NCBI RefSeq assembly: GCF_003217255.1
Contig: NZ_QJTE01000001.1
Span: forward strand, 434,001-498,000
Source of the DNA: Pseudoroseicyclus aestuarii
Lineage (GTDB): Bacteria; Pseudomonadota; Alphaproteobacteria; Rhodobacterales; Rhodobacteraceae
Direction of reading: 5' to 3'
Length of the DNA: 64,000 nucleotides
Shown: positions 46,073 to 56,601 of the stretch, piece after piece
Layout of the letters: each line of letters opens with the position of its first letter
Position numbering within the stretch: position 1 is the stretch's first letter
Program-made: the position numbers and the translations under genes
Notes under the pieces: model-generated
What the model was told of the DNA's origin: nothing
What the model saw: only the letters and a program-made list of their open reading frames with translations
The model's database searches: none

Positions 46073-47221
46073 ATGTCCCTCGGAGCCGTTCGTCCCTGGC
46101 GCACCATCGAGCGTCGGCCATCGCGCAAGATCATGGTCGGCTCCGTCCCCGTGGGGGGCGATGCGCCGATCAGCGTGCAGACGATGACCAACACGCTGAC
46201 CACCGATATCCCCGGCACGATCGCGCAGGTGCAGGCCGCCGCCGATGCCGGCGCCGACATCGTCCGCGTCTCTGTCCCCGACGAGGCGAGCAGCGCCGCC
46301 CTGCACGAGATCGTGCGCGAGAGCCCGGTGCCGATCGTTGCGGACATCCACTTCCACTACAAGCGCGCCATCGAGGCCGCGCAGGCCGGCGCCGCCTGCC
46401 TGCGGATCAACCCCGGCAACATCGGCGATGCCCGCCGCGTGGCCGAGGTCGTGCAGGCGGCCAAGGATTACGGCTGCTCGATCCGCGTCGGCGTCAATGC
46501 CGGCAGCCTCGAGCGGCACCTGCTGGAGAAATACGGAGAGCCGTGCCCCGAGGCGATGACGGAAAGCGCGCTCGATCACATCCGCATCCTGCAGGACCAC
46601 GACTTCCACGAGTTCAAGATCAGCGTGAAGGCCTCTGACGTCTTCCTCGCCGCCGCGGCCTACCAGCAGATCGCCGAGGCCACCGATGCGCCCATCCACC
46701 TCGGCATCACCGAGGCGGGGGGGCTGACCACCGGCACGATCAAGAGCGCGATCGGCATGGGCAACCTGCTGTGGATGGGCATCGGCGACACGCTGCGCGT
46801 CAGCCTCAGCGCCGATCCTGTCGAAGAGGTGAAGGTCGGATTCGAGATCCTCAAGGCGCTCGGCCTGCGGCACCGGGGCGTCAACATCATCTCCTGCCCC
46901 TCCTGCGCGCGTCAGGGCTTCGACGTCATTAAGACGGTCGAGGCGCTCGAGCAGCGGCTGGAGCATGTGAAGACGCCGATGAGCCTGTCGATCATCGGCT
47001 GCGTGGTGAACGGCCCCGGCGAGGCGCTGCTGACCGATGTCGGTTTCACCGGCGGCGGCGCGGGCAACGGCATGGTCTATCTCGCCGGCAAGCAGTCGCA
47101 CCGCATGTCCAATGACCAGATGATCGACCACATCGTTGAGCAGGTGGAAAAGAAGGCCGAGCAGATCGAGGCCGACCGCGCCGCCGAGGCGCAGGCAAAG
47201 GACAGTGTCGCTGCGGAATGA
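46073..47221 (+). CDS. ispG: 4-hydroxy-3-methylbut-2-enyl diphosphate synthase
   Basis: A 382-residue [4Fe-4S] enzyme of the MEP pathway that converts MEcPP to HMBPP for isoprenoids. Cluster ligands C275 and C278 are in [11 protein letters not shown] and C310 in [11 protein letters not shown], with the Glu three residues on from Gly-Pro as the fourth ligand. The N-terminal TIM barrel includes [15 protein letters not shown] and [12 protein letters not shown]. Length is close to the E. coli enzyme. GGAG lies seven bases before the ATG. Confidence 0.97.
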   Translation: MSLGAVRPWRTIERRPSRKIMVGSVPVGGDAPISVQTMTNTLTTDIPGTIAQVQAAADAGADIVRVSVPDEASSAALHEIVRESPVPIVADIHFHYKRAIEAAQAGAACLRINPGNIGDARRVAEVVQAAKDYGCSIRVGVNAGSLERHLLEKYGEPCPEAMTESALDHIRILQDHDFHEFKISVKASDVFLAAAAYQQIAEATDAPIHLGITEAGGLTTGTIKSAIGMGNLLWMGIGDTLRVSLSADPVEEVKVGFEILKALGLRHRGVNIISCPSCARQGFDVIKTVEALEQRLEHVKTPMSLSIIGCVVNGPGEALLTDVGFTGGGAGNGMVYLAGKQSHRMSNDQMIDHIVEQVEKKAEQIEADRAAEAQAKDSVAAE

Positions 47222-47320
47222 TGCCGATGCCCCCGGCCCGAGGGATCGGGCGGGGGTGGTCGGGCGTTTGCTCTTCAATACAGCGCCGGCACCAGGTCGG
47301 CGCATGATTGGAGAGACATC

Positions 47321-47938
47321 ATGTTCCGCAAGACTGTCGCCACCGCCGCCCTGCTGACGGGCAGCCTGCTCGCCGTTCCCGCGCTCGCTCAGACCGTGAC
47401 CAGCGCAACGGCGACCACCGATCTCAACATCCGCTCCGGCGCCGGCGTCGGCTACGACGTGGTCGGCTTCATCCCCAACGGCGAGACCGCCGACCTCATG
47501 GGCTGCACCGAGGGCAGCACCTGGTGCGAAGTCACCTATGACGGCACCACGGGCTGGGCCTCCGGCGGCTATCTCTCGGCCGAGGCCGAAGGATCGCCGA
47601 CGGTGATCTACCAGAACGAGGCCGGCCTCGACATCGCGACCGTGACCTACGACCCCGAGCTGCCCGATGGCGCGGTCACCGTGAACGGCGCGCTCGTCTC
47701 GCCCGGTGACGGCACGACCGACGGCACCAGCGTCGAGTTCGAGAACGGCGAGCTGACCTATGTCAACGACAACCCCATCGATCCGATCTACCTCGAGGGT
47801 GAGGTGGTGATCGGGGCCGGCGTGCCCGAGGACGTGGTGCTGACGCCGATTCCGGACAGCGACTACAGCTATGCCAACGTCAACAGGCAGCAGGTCGTCG
47901 TCGGGCCGGAGCGCAACATCGTTTACGTCGGGCGTTAA
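47321..47938 (+). CDS. Secreted SH3-domain protein (DUF1236 C-terminus)
   Basis: A 205-residue exported protein. The signal peptide ends at ALA (about 23). Residues about 27-80 form a bacterial SH3 domain (TDLNIRSGAGVGYDVVGFIP, WCEVTYDGTTGWASGGYL) with a cysteine pair. The tail (about 155-205) resembles DUF1236, with VVIGAGVPEDVVLTPIP and a PERNIVYVGR ending. SH3b domains often bind cell-wall peptides. GGAGAG precedes the ATG and a good terminator follows. It seems to be a monocistronic gene. Confidence 0.88.
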   Translation: MFRKTVATAALLTGSLLAVPALAQTVTSATATTDLNIRSGAGVGYDVVGFIPNGETADLMGCTEGSTWCEVTYDGTTGWASGGYLSAEAEGSPTVIYQNEAGLDIATVTYDPELPDGAVTVNGALVSPGDGTTDGTSVEFENGELTYVNDNPIDPIYLEGEVVIGAGVPEDVVLTPIPDSDYSYANVNRQQVVVGPERNIVYVGR

Positions 47939-47968
47939 GTCCCGGCAAACCAGCCATTTTCTTTTGGG

Positions 47969-47998
47969 AACGGCCGCCTTGTGGCGGCCGTTTTCATT
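47969..47998 (+). terminator. Intrinsic terminator
   Basis: AACGGCCGCC-TTGT-GGCGGCCGTT, a 10-base perfect stem followed by TTCATTT, 30 bases after the SH3 protein stop. Confidence 0.85.
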
Positions 47999-48075
47999 TG
48001 GTCGCAGAATCGCGGTAAGGTTGGGTCGTACCCGCTGCTGCTGCCCGCCCGCCGCGCCCAGACCCGAAAGAGCCC

Positions 48076-49251
48076 ATGACCCTGACCGTCGTCACCTATT
48101 GCCTTCTCGCGCTGTCGATCCTTCTGGCGGTCGTCACCTTCCTGCCGCTGTCGAAATCGCCGCGCTGGTGGGTTCGTGCCTCGGAGTTCCCGCGCATGCA
48201 GGTCGCGGTGATCGCGATCCCGCTCCTTGTCGCCACGGTCTGGATGGCCTTCGCCGGCTACGGCCAGACCTACATAGACTGGCTGGCCGCGGCGATCACC
48301 GCCGTCAGCCTCGGCGCGCAGGCGATCTGGTGCGTGCCCTACACGCCGCTCATGCCGCGTGAGATGAAGCGGGCGCCGGAGGGGCCGGGAACGGTCAGCT
48401 TCCTCGCCTCGAACGTGCTGATGCAGAACGAGCGCAAGGAGGACGTCGCAAACGAGATCCGGCGCCTCGATCCGGACGTCGTGCTGCTGATGGAGACCGA
48501 CCAGGCCTGGATCGACGCGATGGAGCCGGCGCTTGCGGGCTACGACTTCATCCTGCGCTACCCGCTGGACAACTGCTACGGCATGGTGCTGGCCACGCGG
48601 CTCAAGGTCGAGACGGCGCAGTTCGTCCTGATGACCGAGGATGACACGCCGACCGCCTTTGCCCGCCTGCGGACCCCGGACGGTACGGCCTTCCGCTTCA
48701 TCGGGTTGCATCCCGTCCCGCCCGTGCCGGGGCAGGACACCATGACCCGCGACGCCGAGGTGCTTTATGCCGCGCGCTATGCGGGCGACAGCGACGAGCC
48801 TGTCGTCGCCATGGGCGATTTCAACACCGTCGCATGGTCCCGCGCGGCGCATCAGTTCAAGCAGGGCGGCGGGTTCCTCGACGCGCGGATCGGGCGCGGG
48901 CCGATGCCCAGCTTTGATGCGCGGCGCTGGTGGATGCGCCTGCCGATTGACCAGTTCTACCTGACGCAGCAGGCCGCCATGGTCTCCTACGAGCGCGGGC
49001 GCTTCGTCGGCTCGGACCACTTCCCGATGTTCGCCCGCGTCCGCTTCGATGCCGAGATCGCGAAAGGCCTGAACAGGGAGATCCTGCCGGTTCCCGATCA
49101 TGTCGAGCGCGATATCCGCGAGCTGGTGGAAACCCATGACGCCCGGCTCGAACGCCACCATGGCGCCAAGCGCATCATCGCCGGAGAGGACACCCGGCCC
49201 CGGCAGACGGCCGAGGATATCACCCGCGATCCCGAGGGGACGGAAAGCTAG
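48076..49251 (+). CDS. Membrane-anchored endonuclease/exonuclease/phosphatase-fold protein
   Basis: A 391-residue protein with three N-terminal membrane helices (about 2-24, 43-60, 68-88) and an EEP-fold catalytic domain. Active-site residues are present: Asn in FLASNVLMQNE, Glu in VLLMETDQ, His in GLHPVPP, Asp/Asn in AMGDFNTVAW, Asp in LPIDQFYL and the terminal SDHFPMF. The C-terminus after about 330 is a charged tail. Targets could be nucleic acid, phosphoinositide-like lipid or another phosphodiester; membrane-anchored relatives are uncharacterised. Confidence 0.85.
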   Translation: MTLTVVTYCLLALSILLAVVTFLPLSKSPRWWVRASEFPRMQVAVIAIPLLVATVWMAFAGYGQTYIDWLAAAITAVSLGAQAIWCVPYTPLMPREMKRAPEGPGTVSFLASNVLMQNERKEDVANEIRRLDPDVVLLMETDQAWIDAMEPALAGYDFILRYPLDNCYGMVLATRLKVETAQFVLMTEDDTPTAFARLRTPDGTAFRFIGLHPVPPVPGQDTMTRDAEVLYAARYAGDSDEPVVAMGDFNTVAWSRAAHQFKQGGGFLDARIGRGPMPSFDARRWWMRLPIDQFYLTQQAAMVSYERGRFVGSDHFPMFARVRFDAEIAKGLNREILPVPDHVERDIRELVETHDARLERHHGAKRIIAGEDTRPRQTAEDITRDPEGTES

Positions 49252-49260
49252 GCCCGCGCC

Positions 49261-50025
49261 TCAGTCCTCGCGCGTCTGGTCCACCAGCGCCTGCATCTGG
49301 CCCAGCGGCAGGTAGCCACCGATCAGCTGATCGCCCATGATGAAGCTGGGCGTGCCGTTGATCTGCAGGGCCTGCCCAAGGGCGTAGTTCGCCTCGATCA
49401 CCTCGGTGACCTCGTCGCCGGTCATCGCCTCGAGGATCGGCGCGGGATCGAGGTCCAGCGCCTCGGCCAGCTGCGACAGGCTCGCCTCGCCGACATCGCC
49501 GCGCATCGTCAGCAGGGCGTCATGCGTGTCCTTGTAGGCCTCGTCCCCATGCAGTTGCCGCACCGCGATGGCAAAGCGCGAGGCAAGGACCGATTGCTCG
49601 CCCAGGATCGGGAATTCCTTGAGCACGAGGCGGATGTCGCCGTCGGTCTCGACCAGTTCCTCGATCTCGGGGAAGGCGCGGCGGCAGTAGCCGCAGCGAT
49701 AGTCGAAGAATTCGACCAGCGTGACGTCCCCCTCGGGGTTGCCGCCGGTCCAGTCGGTCTCGCTGGCGTAGATCGCATTGGCGTTCGAGGCGATGGCATC
49801 GCCGACGGCCTGCGCCTGGGCCTGCGTCTGCCGGTCCTCGAGGGTGGAGATCGCCTCCATCAGCACCTCGGGGTTCTCCAGCAGATAGGTGCGGACCTCG
49901 GCGCCGAAAGCCTCGCGCTCGGCACTGCTCATGCCCTCGAAGTCCATCTGCTGCGCCGCGGCGGGCAGGGGCGCTGCCCCGGCAATCGCGAGGGCGAGGG
50001 CGGTCAGGCTGGTGCGGATGCGCAT
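49261..50025 (-). CDS. DsbA-family periplasmic thiol:disulphide protein
   Basis: A 254-residue exported thioredoxin-fold protein. A signal peptide (to about 25, ending PAAAQ) is followed by a helical linker rich in Gln/Ala, then the active site C111-x-x-C114 in FFDYRCGYCRRAF. The cis-proline region is INGTPSFIMGDQL. The N-terminal helix region is typical of DsbA proteins of the DsbG/Com1-like group in alphaproteobacteria, often dimeric isomerases. GGGAG precedes the ATG. It diverges from the aminotransferase gene. Confidence 0.9.
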   Translation of the reverse strand: MRIRTSLTALALAIAGAAPLPAAAQQMDFEGMSSAEREAFGAEVRTYLLENPEVLMEAISTLEDRQTQAQAQAVGDAIASNANAIYASETDWTGGNPEGDVTLVEFFDYRCGYCRRAFPEIEELVETDGDIRLVLKEFPILGEQSVLASRFAIAVRQLHGDEAYKDTHDALLTMRGDVGEASLSQLAEALDLDPAPILEAMTGDEVTEVIEANYALGQALQINGTPSFIMGDQLIGGYLPLGQMQALVDQTRED

Positions 50026-50159
50026 GGCGGTCTCCCTGTGGCCGGTGCGGGTCACAGAGCACAATCGCGGCAGGCTGCCAAGGCCCGCATTGACCGCGGG
50101 CGCGCGGGGCGAAACAAGGGCAGCAAGCCCGAGATTGCCGCCCATACAAGGAGAATCCG

Positions 50160-51293
50160 ATGCGCAGATCGCGCCGAAGCGAGGTCGATCCCTTCATCGT
50201 GATGGACGTGATGGAAGCCGCGCGCCGCGAAGAGGAGGGCGGCCGCAGCATCGTGCACATGGAAGTGGGCCAGCCCGGCAGCGGCGCGCCGAAGGCCGCG
50301 CTCGAAAGGCTGGAGGCGGACATGCGCGCGGGCCCGCTGGGCTATACCGTCGCTCTCGGCCTGCCCGAACTGCGCGCCCGCATCGCCCGCCACTATGGCG
50401 AGTGGTACGGCGTCGACATCGATCCCGCGCGGGTGATCGTCACTTCCGGCGCCTCGGGGGCCTTCCTGCTCAGCTTCTCGGCGCTTTTCGACGAAGGGGC
50501 GCGGGTCGGGCTGGGGGAGCCCTGCTACCCCTCCTACAGGCAGATCCTGACGGCGCTGGGGCTGCAGCCCGTGGCGATCCCCACGACGCTCGAGGCGCGG
50601 ATGCAGCCGCGCCCCGAGGATGTCGCCGGCCTCGACGGGCTGATCGCCGCCTCGCCGGGCAATCCCACCGGCACCATGCTGGGGCGAGAGGAGCTTTCGG
50701 CCCTCGCGCAGGCCTGCGAGGCGGCGGATGCGGCGCTGATCTCGGACGAGATCTACCACGGCATCGGCGCCCGCGGGACCAGCGCGCTCGAGGTGACGGA
50801 CGAGGTCCATGTCATCGGCTCCTTCTCCAAGTACTTCTCGATGACCGGCTGGCGTGTCGGCTGGATGGTGGTGCCCGAGGCGCAGGTCCGCATGGTCGAG
50901 CGGCTGGCGCAGAACCTCTTCATCTGCCCGCCCCATGCCAGCCAGCGCCTTGCCCTGCACGCGATGGACTGCCCCGAGGAGCTGGAGGCGAATGCCGCCA
51001 CCTATGCCCGCAACAGGGACCTGATGGTCGCGGGGCTGGCCCGCGCCGGCCTGCCGCGCATCGCCCCGCCCGACGGCGCCTTCTACATCTACGCTGATGT
51101 CAGCGCCTATACGGAGGACAGCCTCGCCTTCGCGCAGGAGATGCTGCGCGAGGCGGGGGTGGCGGCGACGCCGGGCCTCGATTTCGACAAGGCGCGCGGG
51201 CATCGCTGGATGCGCTTTTCCTACGCGCGCGGCACCGAGGAGATCGAAGAGGGGCTGCGGCGGATCGAGGCCTTCCTGAAGGGGCGCGGCTGA
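50160..51293 (+). CDS. Class I/II PLP-dependent aminotransferase
   Basis: A 377-residue fold-type I aminotransferase. The PLP lysine is K224 in SFSKYFSMTGWRVGW; ASPGNPTGT (164-172), SDEIYHG and C-terminal WMRFSY Arg region (carboxylate binding) are all present. Substrate cannot be read; aspartate/tyrosine-type enzymes have these motifs. AAGGAG lies before the ATG. Its stop overlaps the amidase start (TGATG), although the two functions are not obviously linked. Confidence 0.9.
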   Translation: MRRSRRSEVDPFIVMDVMEAARREEEGGRSIVHMEVGQPGSGAPKAALERLEADMRAGPLGYTVALGLPELRARIARHYGEWYGVDIDPARVIVTSGASGAFLLSFSALFDEGARVGLGEPCYPSYRQILTALGLQPVAIPTTLEARMQPRPEDVAGLDGLIAASPGNPTGTMLGREELSALAQACEAADAALISDEIYHGIGARGTSALEVTDEVHVIGSFSKYFSMTGWRVGWMVVPEAQVRMVERLAQNLFICPPHASQRLALHAMDCPEELEANAATYARNRDLMVAGLARAGLPRIAPPDGAFYIYADVSAYTEDSLAFAQEMLREAGVAATPGLDFDKARGHRWMRFSYARGTEEIEEGLRRIEAFLKGRG

Positions 51294-52495
51294 TGCAGGG
51301 GTTGGCGCTCCGCCGTCTTGCCGGGCTGGTGCTGGTGCTGCTGGCGCTGCTGACTGGCGCCGCGCGGGCGCAGGAGTTCTCGGGCCTCGCGCGGCTTGAG
51401 CCGGGCGAGAGCCGGATCGCCGACGAGGGGCGGGGCCTCGCGCTCGATCTGGCGCTGGACCAGGCGGTGCCCTGGCGCCTCTACCTGCTGGACGCGCCCC
51501 GGCGGCTGGTGGTGGAGCTGTCGGAGCTGGATCTCTCGCCGCTGGAGGAGGGTATCCTTGCGCCGGGGCGGGGAGTCGCGCTGCGGGCCGGGCGCGGCGC
51601 GCCGGGCTGGAGCCGGCTGGTGCTCGACCTGGCCGAGCCGCTGCTGATCGAGCAGGCCGAGATGCGCGTCGCGCGCTCCGGCGCGGCCCGGCTGCGCGCC
51701 AGCCTGCGTCCCGTGAGCGCCGAGGCCTTCGCCGAGGCCGCCCGCCCGGAGCCGGCGCAGGCGGCACCCGGCCAGCCCGAAAGGCCCGAACCGGGCCCGC
51801 TGACCGTGGCGATAGACCCCGGCCACGGCGGCCGCGATCCCGGCGCGCAGCGGGCGGGGCTGTCGGAAAAGGACCTGATGCTCACCCTCGCGCAGGAGCT
51901 GGGCGAGGCCATGCGCCGCGCCGGTCTGGGGGTAGTTCTGACGCGCGAGAGCGATGTCTTCGTCCCGCTGGAGGATCGGATCACCCGCGCGCGCGAGGGC
52001 GGCGCAGATCTGCTGATCTCGCTCCATGCCGATGCGCTGGAAGAGGACGAGGCCTCCGGCGCCTCGGTCTATACCCTGTCGGCCGCGGGCCGGGACGGCG
52101 CCTCCGAGCGGATGGCCGAGCGGCACAACCCGGCGGACCTTCTCAGCGGGCTGGACCTGACGGGGCAGGACGACACGGTCGCCACGGCGCTGATGGATCT
52201 GGCGCGGGTGCAGACCTCGCCGCAATCGGCGCGTCTGGCGAATGCCGTCGTCGACGGCCTGCGCGAGGCCGGCGCATCGGTGAACGACCATGCCCACCGC
52301 GTGGCGCTGCTCGCGGTGCTGCTGGCGGCCGATATCCCCTCGGTCCTCGTCGAGACGGGCTTCCTCTCCGACCCCGCGGACCGCGCCGCGCTCTCCACTC
52401 CGCAGGGGCGCGCGCCGATTGTTGCCGGGATGACGCGCGCGGTGCAGGTCTGGGCGGCAGAGGAGGCCGCGCGGGCACCGCTTCTGCGCCGCTAG
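51293..52495 (+). CDS. N-acetylmuramoyl-L-alanine amidase (AmiC-type)
   Basis: A 400-residue periplasmic enzyme that removes stem peptides from septal peptidoglycan. Signal peptide to about 27 (GAARAQ). An AMIN domain follows (about 30-145, LAREPGES-like beta repeats) that targets the division site. The Amidase_3 domain runs from about 170: zinc His H178 in IDPGHGGRDPG, SEKDLMLTLAQEL, ISLHADA and catalytic Glu in VLVETGFLSDPAD. It overlaps the upstream aminotransferase and precedes PBP1a by about 130 bases. Confidence 0.93.
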   Translation: MQGLALRRLAGLVLVLLALLTGAARAQEFSGLARLEPGESRIADEGRGLALDLALDQAVPWRLYLLDAPRRLVVELSELDLSPLEEGILAPGRGVALRAGRGAPGWSRLVLDLAEPLLIEQAEMRVARSGAARLRASLRPVSAEAFAEAARPEPAQAAPGQPERPEPGPLTVAIDPGHGGRDPGAQRAGLSEKDLMLTLAQELGEAMRRAGLGVVLTRESDVFVPLEDRITRAREGGADLLISLHADALEEDEASGASVYTLSAAGRDGASERMAERHNPADLLSGLDLTGQDDTVATALMDLARVQTSPQSARLANAVVDGLREAGASVNDHAHRVALLAVLLAADIPSVLVETGFLSDPADRAALSTPQGRAPIVAGMTRAVQVWAAEEAARAPLLRR

Positions 52496-52629
52496 ATCCG
52501 CCTTTCGCCCCGCCTCGCGCCAAGGTGAGCGGGGCGCGGGCCGGGTGCCGCCGATTGCACGGGTTTGTCTTTTGACCGCCAAGCCCCCGCACCCTATAAG
52601 CCAGGCACTTCCCTGCCTGGAGATCCCCC

Positions 52630-55155
52630 TTGCTGCGCTTCGTTCTGTCGTTCTTCGGCGGCATCTTCTCGATGCTGACGCTTGGCCTTGCGATGGGGGC
52701 GGTGGCCCTGGGCGCGATCTTCTTCGTCTACGGCCGCGATCTGCCCTCGACCGAGACGCTGTCGAGCTACTCGCCGCCGACGATCAGCCGGATCTACAAC
52801 GCCGACGGGCGCATCATCGATGAATTCGCCACGCAGCGGCGCCTCTTCACCCAGATCGAGGAGATTCCGCCGCTGGTGCAGCATGCCTTCGTCAGCGCCG
52901 AGGACCAGCATTTCTACACCCACCCCGGCTTCGACGTGCGCGGCATGGCGGCGGCCTTTGCCGATGCGGTGCGCACCCGCGGCGCCGACCTGCGCGGCGC
53001 CTCGACCATCACGCAGCAGGTGATGAAGAACTTCCTGCTGAACGCCGACCGCACGGTCGAGCGCAAGATCAAGGAGATCATCCTTGCCGTGCGGATCGAG
53101 AACGCGCTCGACAAGGATCACATCCTCGAGCTGTACCTGAACGAGATCTTCCTCGGCCAGAACAGCTACGGCGTCACCGCCGCGGCGCAAAGCTACTACA
53201 ACAAGCCGCTCAGCCAGCTGAGCGCGGGCGAGGCCGCCTATCTCGCGGCGCTGGCGCAGCGGCCCGGCAACCTGCACCCGGTCTACGACCACGAGGACGC
53301 GGTGAACCGGCGCAACTACGTGCTGCGGCGGATGTGGGAAGACGGCTGGATCGACGAGGCGACCTATGAGGCGCAGCGCGAGGAGCCGCTCGAGACGGTG
53401 CAGGCGGGCGATTACGAGAGCTTCCGCAGCGCCCTGCCGCCGCGCGACTACTTCAGCGACGAGATCCGCCGCCAGCTCTCGGCCGAATTCGGCGAGGAGG
53501 AGTTCTTTTCCGGCGGCCTCGCGATCCGCGCCACGGTCGATGCCGACCTGCAGACCGAGGCGGCGCAGGCGCTGCAGGCCGCGCTCGAACGCTACGACCG
53601 CCAGCAGGGCAGCTGGCGCGGCACCGGCAAGGCGCTTGAGCCAGAGGCCCTCGAAAGCGAAGAGGCCTGGCGCGCCGCCCTGTCGAGCACCCGCGTGCCG
53701 CGCGACATCGCGCTCGATGGGCCCTGGCTGCCGGCGGTGGTGCTGGGCATCGAGGACCAGGTGCTGCGCCTGGGCGTCGAGGGCGTGCCGCTCGAGGGCG
53801 GGCCGGACAGCGGCCCCACCGATGTCCCGCGCGAGGACATCGCCTGGCTGCCCGGCGATTTCTTCGAGACCTTCGAGGTCGGCGATGTGGTGATGGTCCG
53901 CCGCATGACCTCGGACGAGGACGGCAGCTTCCTCCGCTGGACGCTGCGGCAGGTGCCGCGCGTGCAGGGCGCCTTCATGGCGATGGACGTGAACACCGGC
54001 CGCGTTCTGGCGATGCAGGGCGGCTTTTCCTACCAGTACTCGGTCTTCAACCGCGCCACGCAGGCGATGCGGCAGCCCGGCTCCTCCTTCAAGCCCTTCG
54101 TCTATGCCTCGGCGCTGGACTCGGGCTTCACCCCCGCCTCGATCGTCGTCGACGCCCCGATCGAGATCAACACGCCGCAGGGCATGTGGCGGCCGATGAA
54201 CGCTTCGAACCGCTTCTACGGGCCGACGCCGCTGCGCACCGGGATCGAGCAGTCGCGCAACATCATGACGATCCGCCTCGCGCAGGAGGTCGGCATGGAC
54301 ACTGTCGCCCGCTACGCGGAGCGCTTCGGCGTTTACGACGACCTCTCGCCCTTCCTGTCGAACGCGCTCGGCGCGCAGGAGACGACGCTCTACAAGATGG
54401 TCGCGGCCTACGCGATGTTCGCCAATGGCGGCGAGCGGGTGGAGCCGACGCTGGTCGACCGGGTGCAGGACCGGAACGGCAATACCGTCTACAGCCACGA
54501 CACCCGCGCCTGCCTCGATTGCGCGGTGCCCGAATGGCCGCGCGGCGAGGGGCCGCGCATCATGTCGAACCGCGACCGGATCATGAACGACGTCACCGCC
54601 TACCAGCTGACCTCGATGATGCAGGGCGTGATCCAGCGCGGCACCGGGCGCGGCATCTCGCTGCCCGTGCCCGTCGCCGGCAAGAGCGGCACGACCAACG
54701 ACGCCCGCGACGTCTGGTTCATCGGCTTCACCTCGAACATCGTGGCGGGCTGCTACATCGGCTTCGACAACCCGCGCCCGCTGGGCCGCGGCGCCTCGGG
54801 CGGGGGCACCTGCGGGCCGGTCTTCCAGACCTTCATGCGCCACGCGGTCGAGCGCTTCGGCGGCAGCGAGTTCCCGGTGCCGCAGGGCTGCCGCTTCATC
54901 AACATCGACCGCTACACCGGCGCCCGGATGCCCGACGGCGCTTCGGGCGAGAACGTGCAGCGCGAATGCTTCCGCGCCGGGGAAGAGCCGCTCTTCGGCG
55001 TGACCTTCGACGGCGGCTTCGCCATGGCCTCCGACCTGCCGCTCTACAACGAGGCGCAGCAGAACACCCGCCAGGTCGAAACCTCGGAGGGCAACACCGT
55101 GACCGTCGGCCCCAACGCCAGCTTCGGCACGCTCAGCTCGGGCGGGCTGTACTGA
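52630..55155 (+). CDS. mrcA: Penicillin-binding protein 1A
   Basis: An 841-residue bifunctional peptidoglycan synthase. TTG start with GGAGA seven bases before it; the next residues LRFVLSFFGGIFSMLTLG are the expected membrane anchor, so an internal ATG would cut into it. The transglycosylase domain has E91 in SAEDQHFYTHPG and STITQQVMKNFLL. An OB-like linker domain precedes the transpeptidase with S485 in PGSSFKPFVYA, SRN (EQSRNIMTI) and KSGTTND. Part of a cell-wall pair with the upstream amidase. Confidence 0.95.
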   Translation: MLRFVLSFFGGIFSMLTLGLAMGAVALGAIFFVYGRDLPSTETLSSYSPPTISRIYNADGRIIDEFATQRRLFTQIEEIPPLVQHAFVSAEDQHFYTHPGFDVRGMAAAFADAVRTRGADLRGASTITQQVMKNFLLNADRTVERKIKEIILAVRIENALDKDHILELYLNEIFLGQNSYGVTAAAQSYYNKPLSQLSAGEAAYLAALAQRPGNLHPVYDHEDAVNRRNYVLRRMWEDGWIDEATYEAQREEPLETVQAGDYESFRSALPPRDYFSDEIRRQLSAEFGEEEFFSGGLAIRATVDADLQTEAAQALQAALERYDRQQGSWRGTGKALEPEALESEEAWRAALSSTRVPRDIALDGPWLPAVVLGIEDQVLRLGVEGVPLEGGPDSGPTDVPREDIAWLPGDFFETFEVGDVVMVRRMTSDEDGSFLRWTLRQVPRVQGAFMAMDVNTGRVLAMQGGFSYQYSVFNRATQAMRQPGSSFKPFVYASALDSGFTPASIVVDAPIEINTPQGMWRPMNASNRFYGPTPLRTGIEQSRNIMTIRLAQEVGMDTVARYAERFGVYDDLSPFLSNALGAQETTLYKMVAAYAMFANGGERVEPTLVDRVQDRNGNTVYSHDTRACLDCAVPEWPRGEGPRIMSNRDRIMNDVTAYQLTSMMQGVIQRGTGRGISLPVPVAGKSGTTNDARDVWFIGFTSNIVAGCYIGFDNPRPLGRGASGGGTCGPVFQTFMRHAVERFGGSEFPVPQGCRFINIDRYTGARMPDGASGENVQRECFRAGEEPLFGVTFDGGFAMASDLPLYNEAQQNTRQVETSEGNTVTVGPNASFGTLSSGGLY

Positions 55156-55404
55156 GCGCGCGGGCAGGAGGGGCGCCCGCTCCGCGCGCTACTCCGCCGC
55201 GGCTCAGCCAAGCCGCTACCTAAGCGCTTCGCCCGAGGGGGTTGAAGCGGCGATGATTGCGCATCGCGGCCGAAGCGCCGAACGGACCACGGTGGTCGAG
55301 GTCTCTGTCGAGACGCCGGCCGGCTGAGCGCCGCGACCTTGTGACGCCCGCCGCAAGAGGCTATCTCGCCCCTCACGCAGCCGACACTCCCTGGAAGGTC
55401 CCCC

Positions 55405-56529
55405 ATGCGCGCCGAGACGCAAAGCATCATCGCCGATATCCGCAAGTCGCTGGAGCTTCTGGCCCGGCGCATGGACTGGGATACCGCCAAGCACCGGCTC
55501 GAGGAATTCGACGCAAGGGTCGAGGATCCGACGCTCTGGGACGATCCCGCCGCCGCGCAGAAGCTGATGCGCGAGCGTCAGATGCTGGTTGATCGCATCG
55601 GCACCTACGAGGGGCTGAGCCGCGAGCTCGAGGACAATGCCGAGCTGATCGAGATGGGCGAGGCCGAGGGCGACGAGGAGGTCGTGACCGAGGCCGAGGC
55701 CGCCCTGCGCTCCGTCCACGAGCGCGCCGCCCAGAAGGAGCTCGAGGCGCTGCTCGACGGCGAGGCCGACGGCAACGACACCTTCCTCGAGATCAACGCC
55801 GGCGCCGGCGGCACCGAGGCCTGCGACTGGGCGCAGATGCTGCAGCGGATGTATGTCCGCTGGGCCGAGGCGCATGGCTACGAGGTGGAGCTGCAGTCCG
55901 AGGAAGCGGGGGGCGAGGCAGGCATCAAGTCCGCCGCATACAAGATCAGCGGCCCCAATGCCTACGGCTGGCTGAAATCCGAGAGCGGCGTGCACCGGCT
56001 GGTGCGCATCTCGCCCTTCGGCAAGGGCACGCGAGAGACCTCCTTCGCCTCGATCTGGGTCTACCCGGTCGTCGACGACAACATCGAGATCGAGGTGCCT
56101 GCGAACGACATTCGCCTCGACACCTACCGCTCCTCGGGCGCGGGCGGCCAGCACGTCAACACCACCGACTCGGCGGTGCGGATCACCCACCTGCCGACCG
56201 GCATCGTCGTCACCAGCTCCGAGAAGTCGCAGCACCAGAACCGTGACATCGCGATGAAGGCGCTGAAATCGCGCCTCTACCAGATGGAGCTCGACCGCCG
56301 GAACGCCGAGATCAACGCCCAGCACGAGGCGAAGGGCAGCGCCGGTTGGGGCAACCAGATCCGCTCCTACGTGCTGCAGCCCTACCAGATGGTGAAGGAC
56401 CTTCGCACCGGGCACGAGACCTCGGACACCGGCGGCGTGCTCGACGGTGATCTCGACGGCTTCATGGCCGCGACCCTCGCCGGGCAGGTCTCGGGCAAGA
56501 GCCGCGCCGAGGCCACGGCCGAGGAGTGA
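55405..56529 (+). CDS. prfB: Peptide chain release factor 2
   Basis: A 374-residue class I release factor that reads UGA and UAA. The anticodon-like tripeptide is SPF at 203-205 ([10 protein letters not shown]) and the catalytic GGQ is at 247-249 ([11 protein letters not shown]). The frame is continuous from the ATG: the programmed +1 frameshift found in many bacterial prfB genes is absent, as is usual in alphaproteobacteria. GGAAGG precedes the start. The 249-base gap upstream has a GC-rich imperfect hairpin just after the PBP1a stop and no gene I can support. Confidence 0.97.
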   Translation: MRAETQSIIADIRKSLELLARRMDWDTAKHRLEEFDARVEDPTLWDDPAAAQKLMRERQMLVDRIGTYEGLSRELEDNAELIEMGEAEGDEEVVTEAEAALRSVHERAAQKELEALLDGEADGNDTFLEINAGAGGTEACDWAQMLQRMYVRWAEAHGYEVELQSEEAGGEAGIKSAAYKISGPNAYGWLKSESGVHRLVRISPFGKGTRETSFASIWVYPVVDDNIEIEVPANDIRLDTYRSSGAGGQHVNTTDSAVRITHLPTGIVVTSSEKSQHQNRDIAMKALKSRLYQMELDRRNAEINAQHEAKGSAGWGNQIRSYVLQPYQMVKDLRTGHETSDTGGVLDGDLDGFMAATLAGQVSGKSRAEATAEE

Positions 56530-56601
56530 TCGCCGCCGCCGCTCTGGCCCTTTCCGTAGCGTCGTGCCATCTCGGGGTAGGATGGGACGCAGGAGGCGGC
56601 A

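Noticed and set aside
55156-55404. Short frames in the PBP1a-prfB gap
   Set aside because: No ribosome site, no conserved-looking sequence; only a GC-rich imperfect hairpin at about 55155-55190.
55405-55500. Possible programmed frameshift in prfB
   Set aside because: The reading frame is continuous from a well-placed ATG through SPF and GGQ; no in-frame UGA near codon 25.
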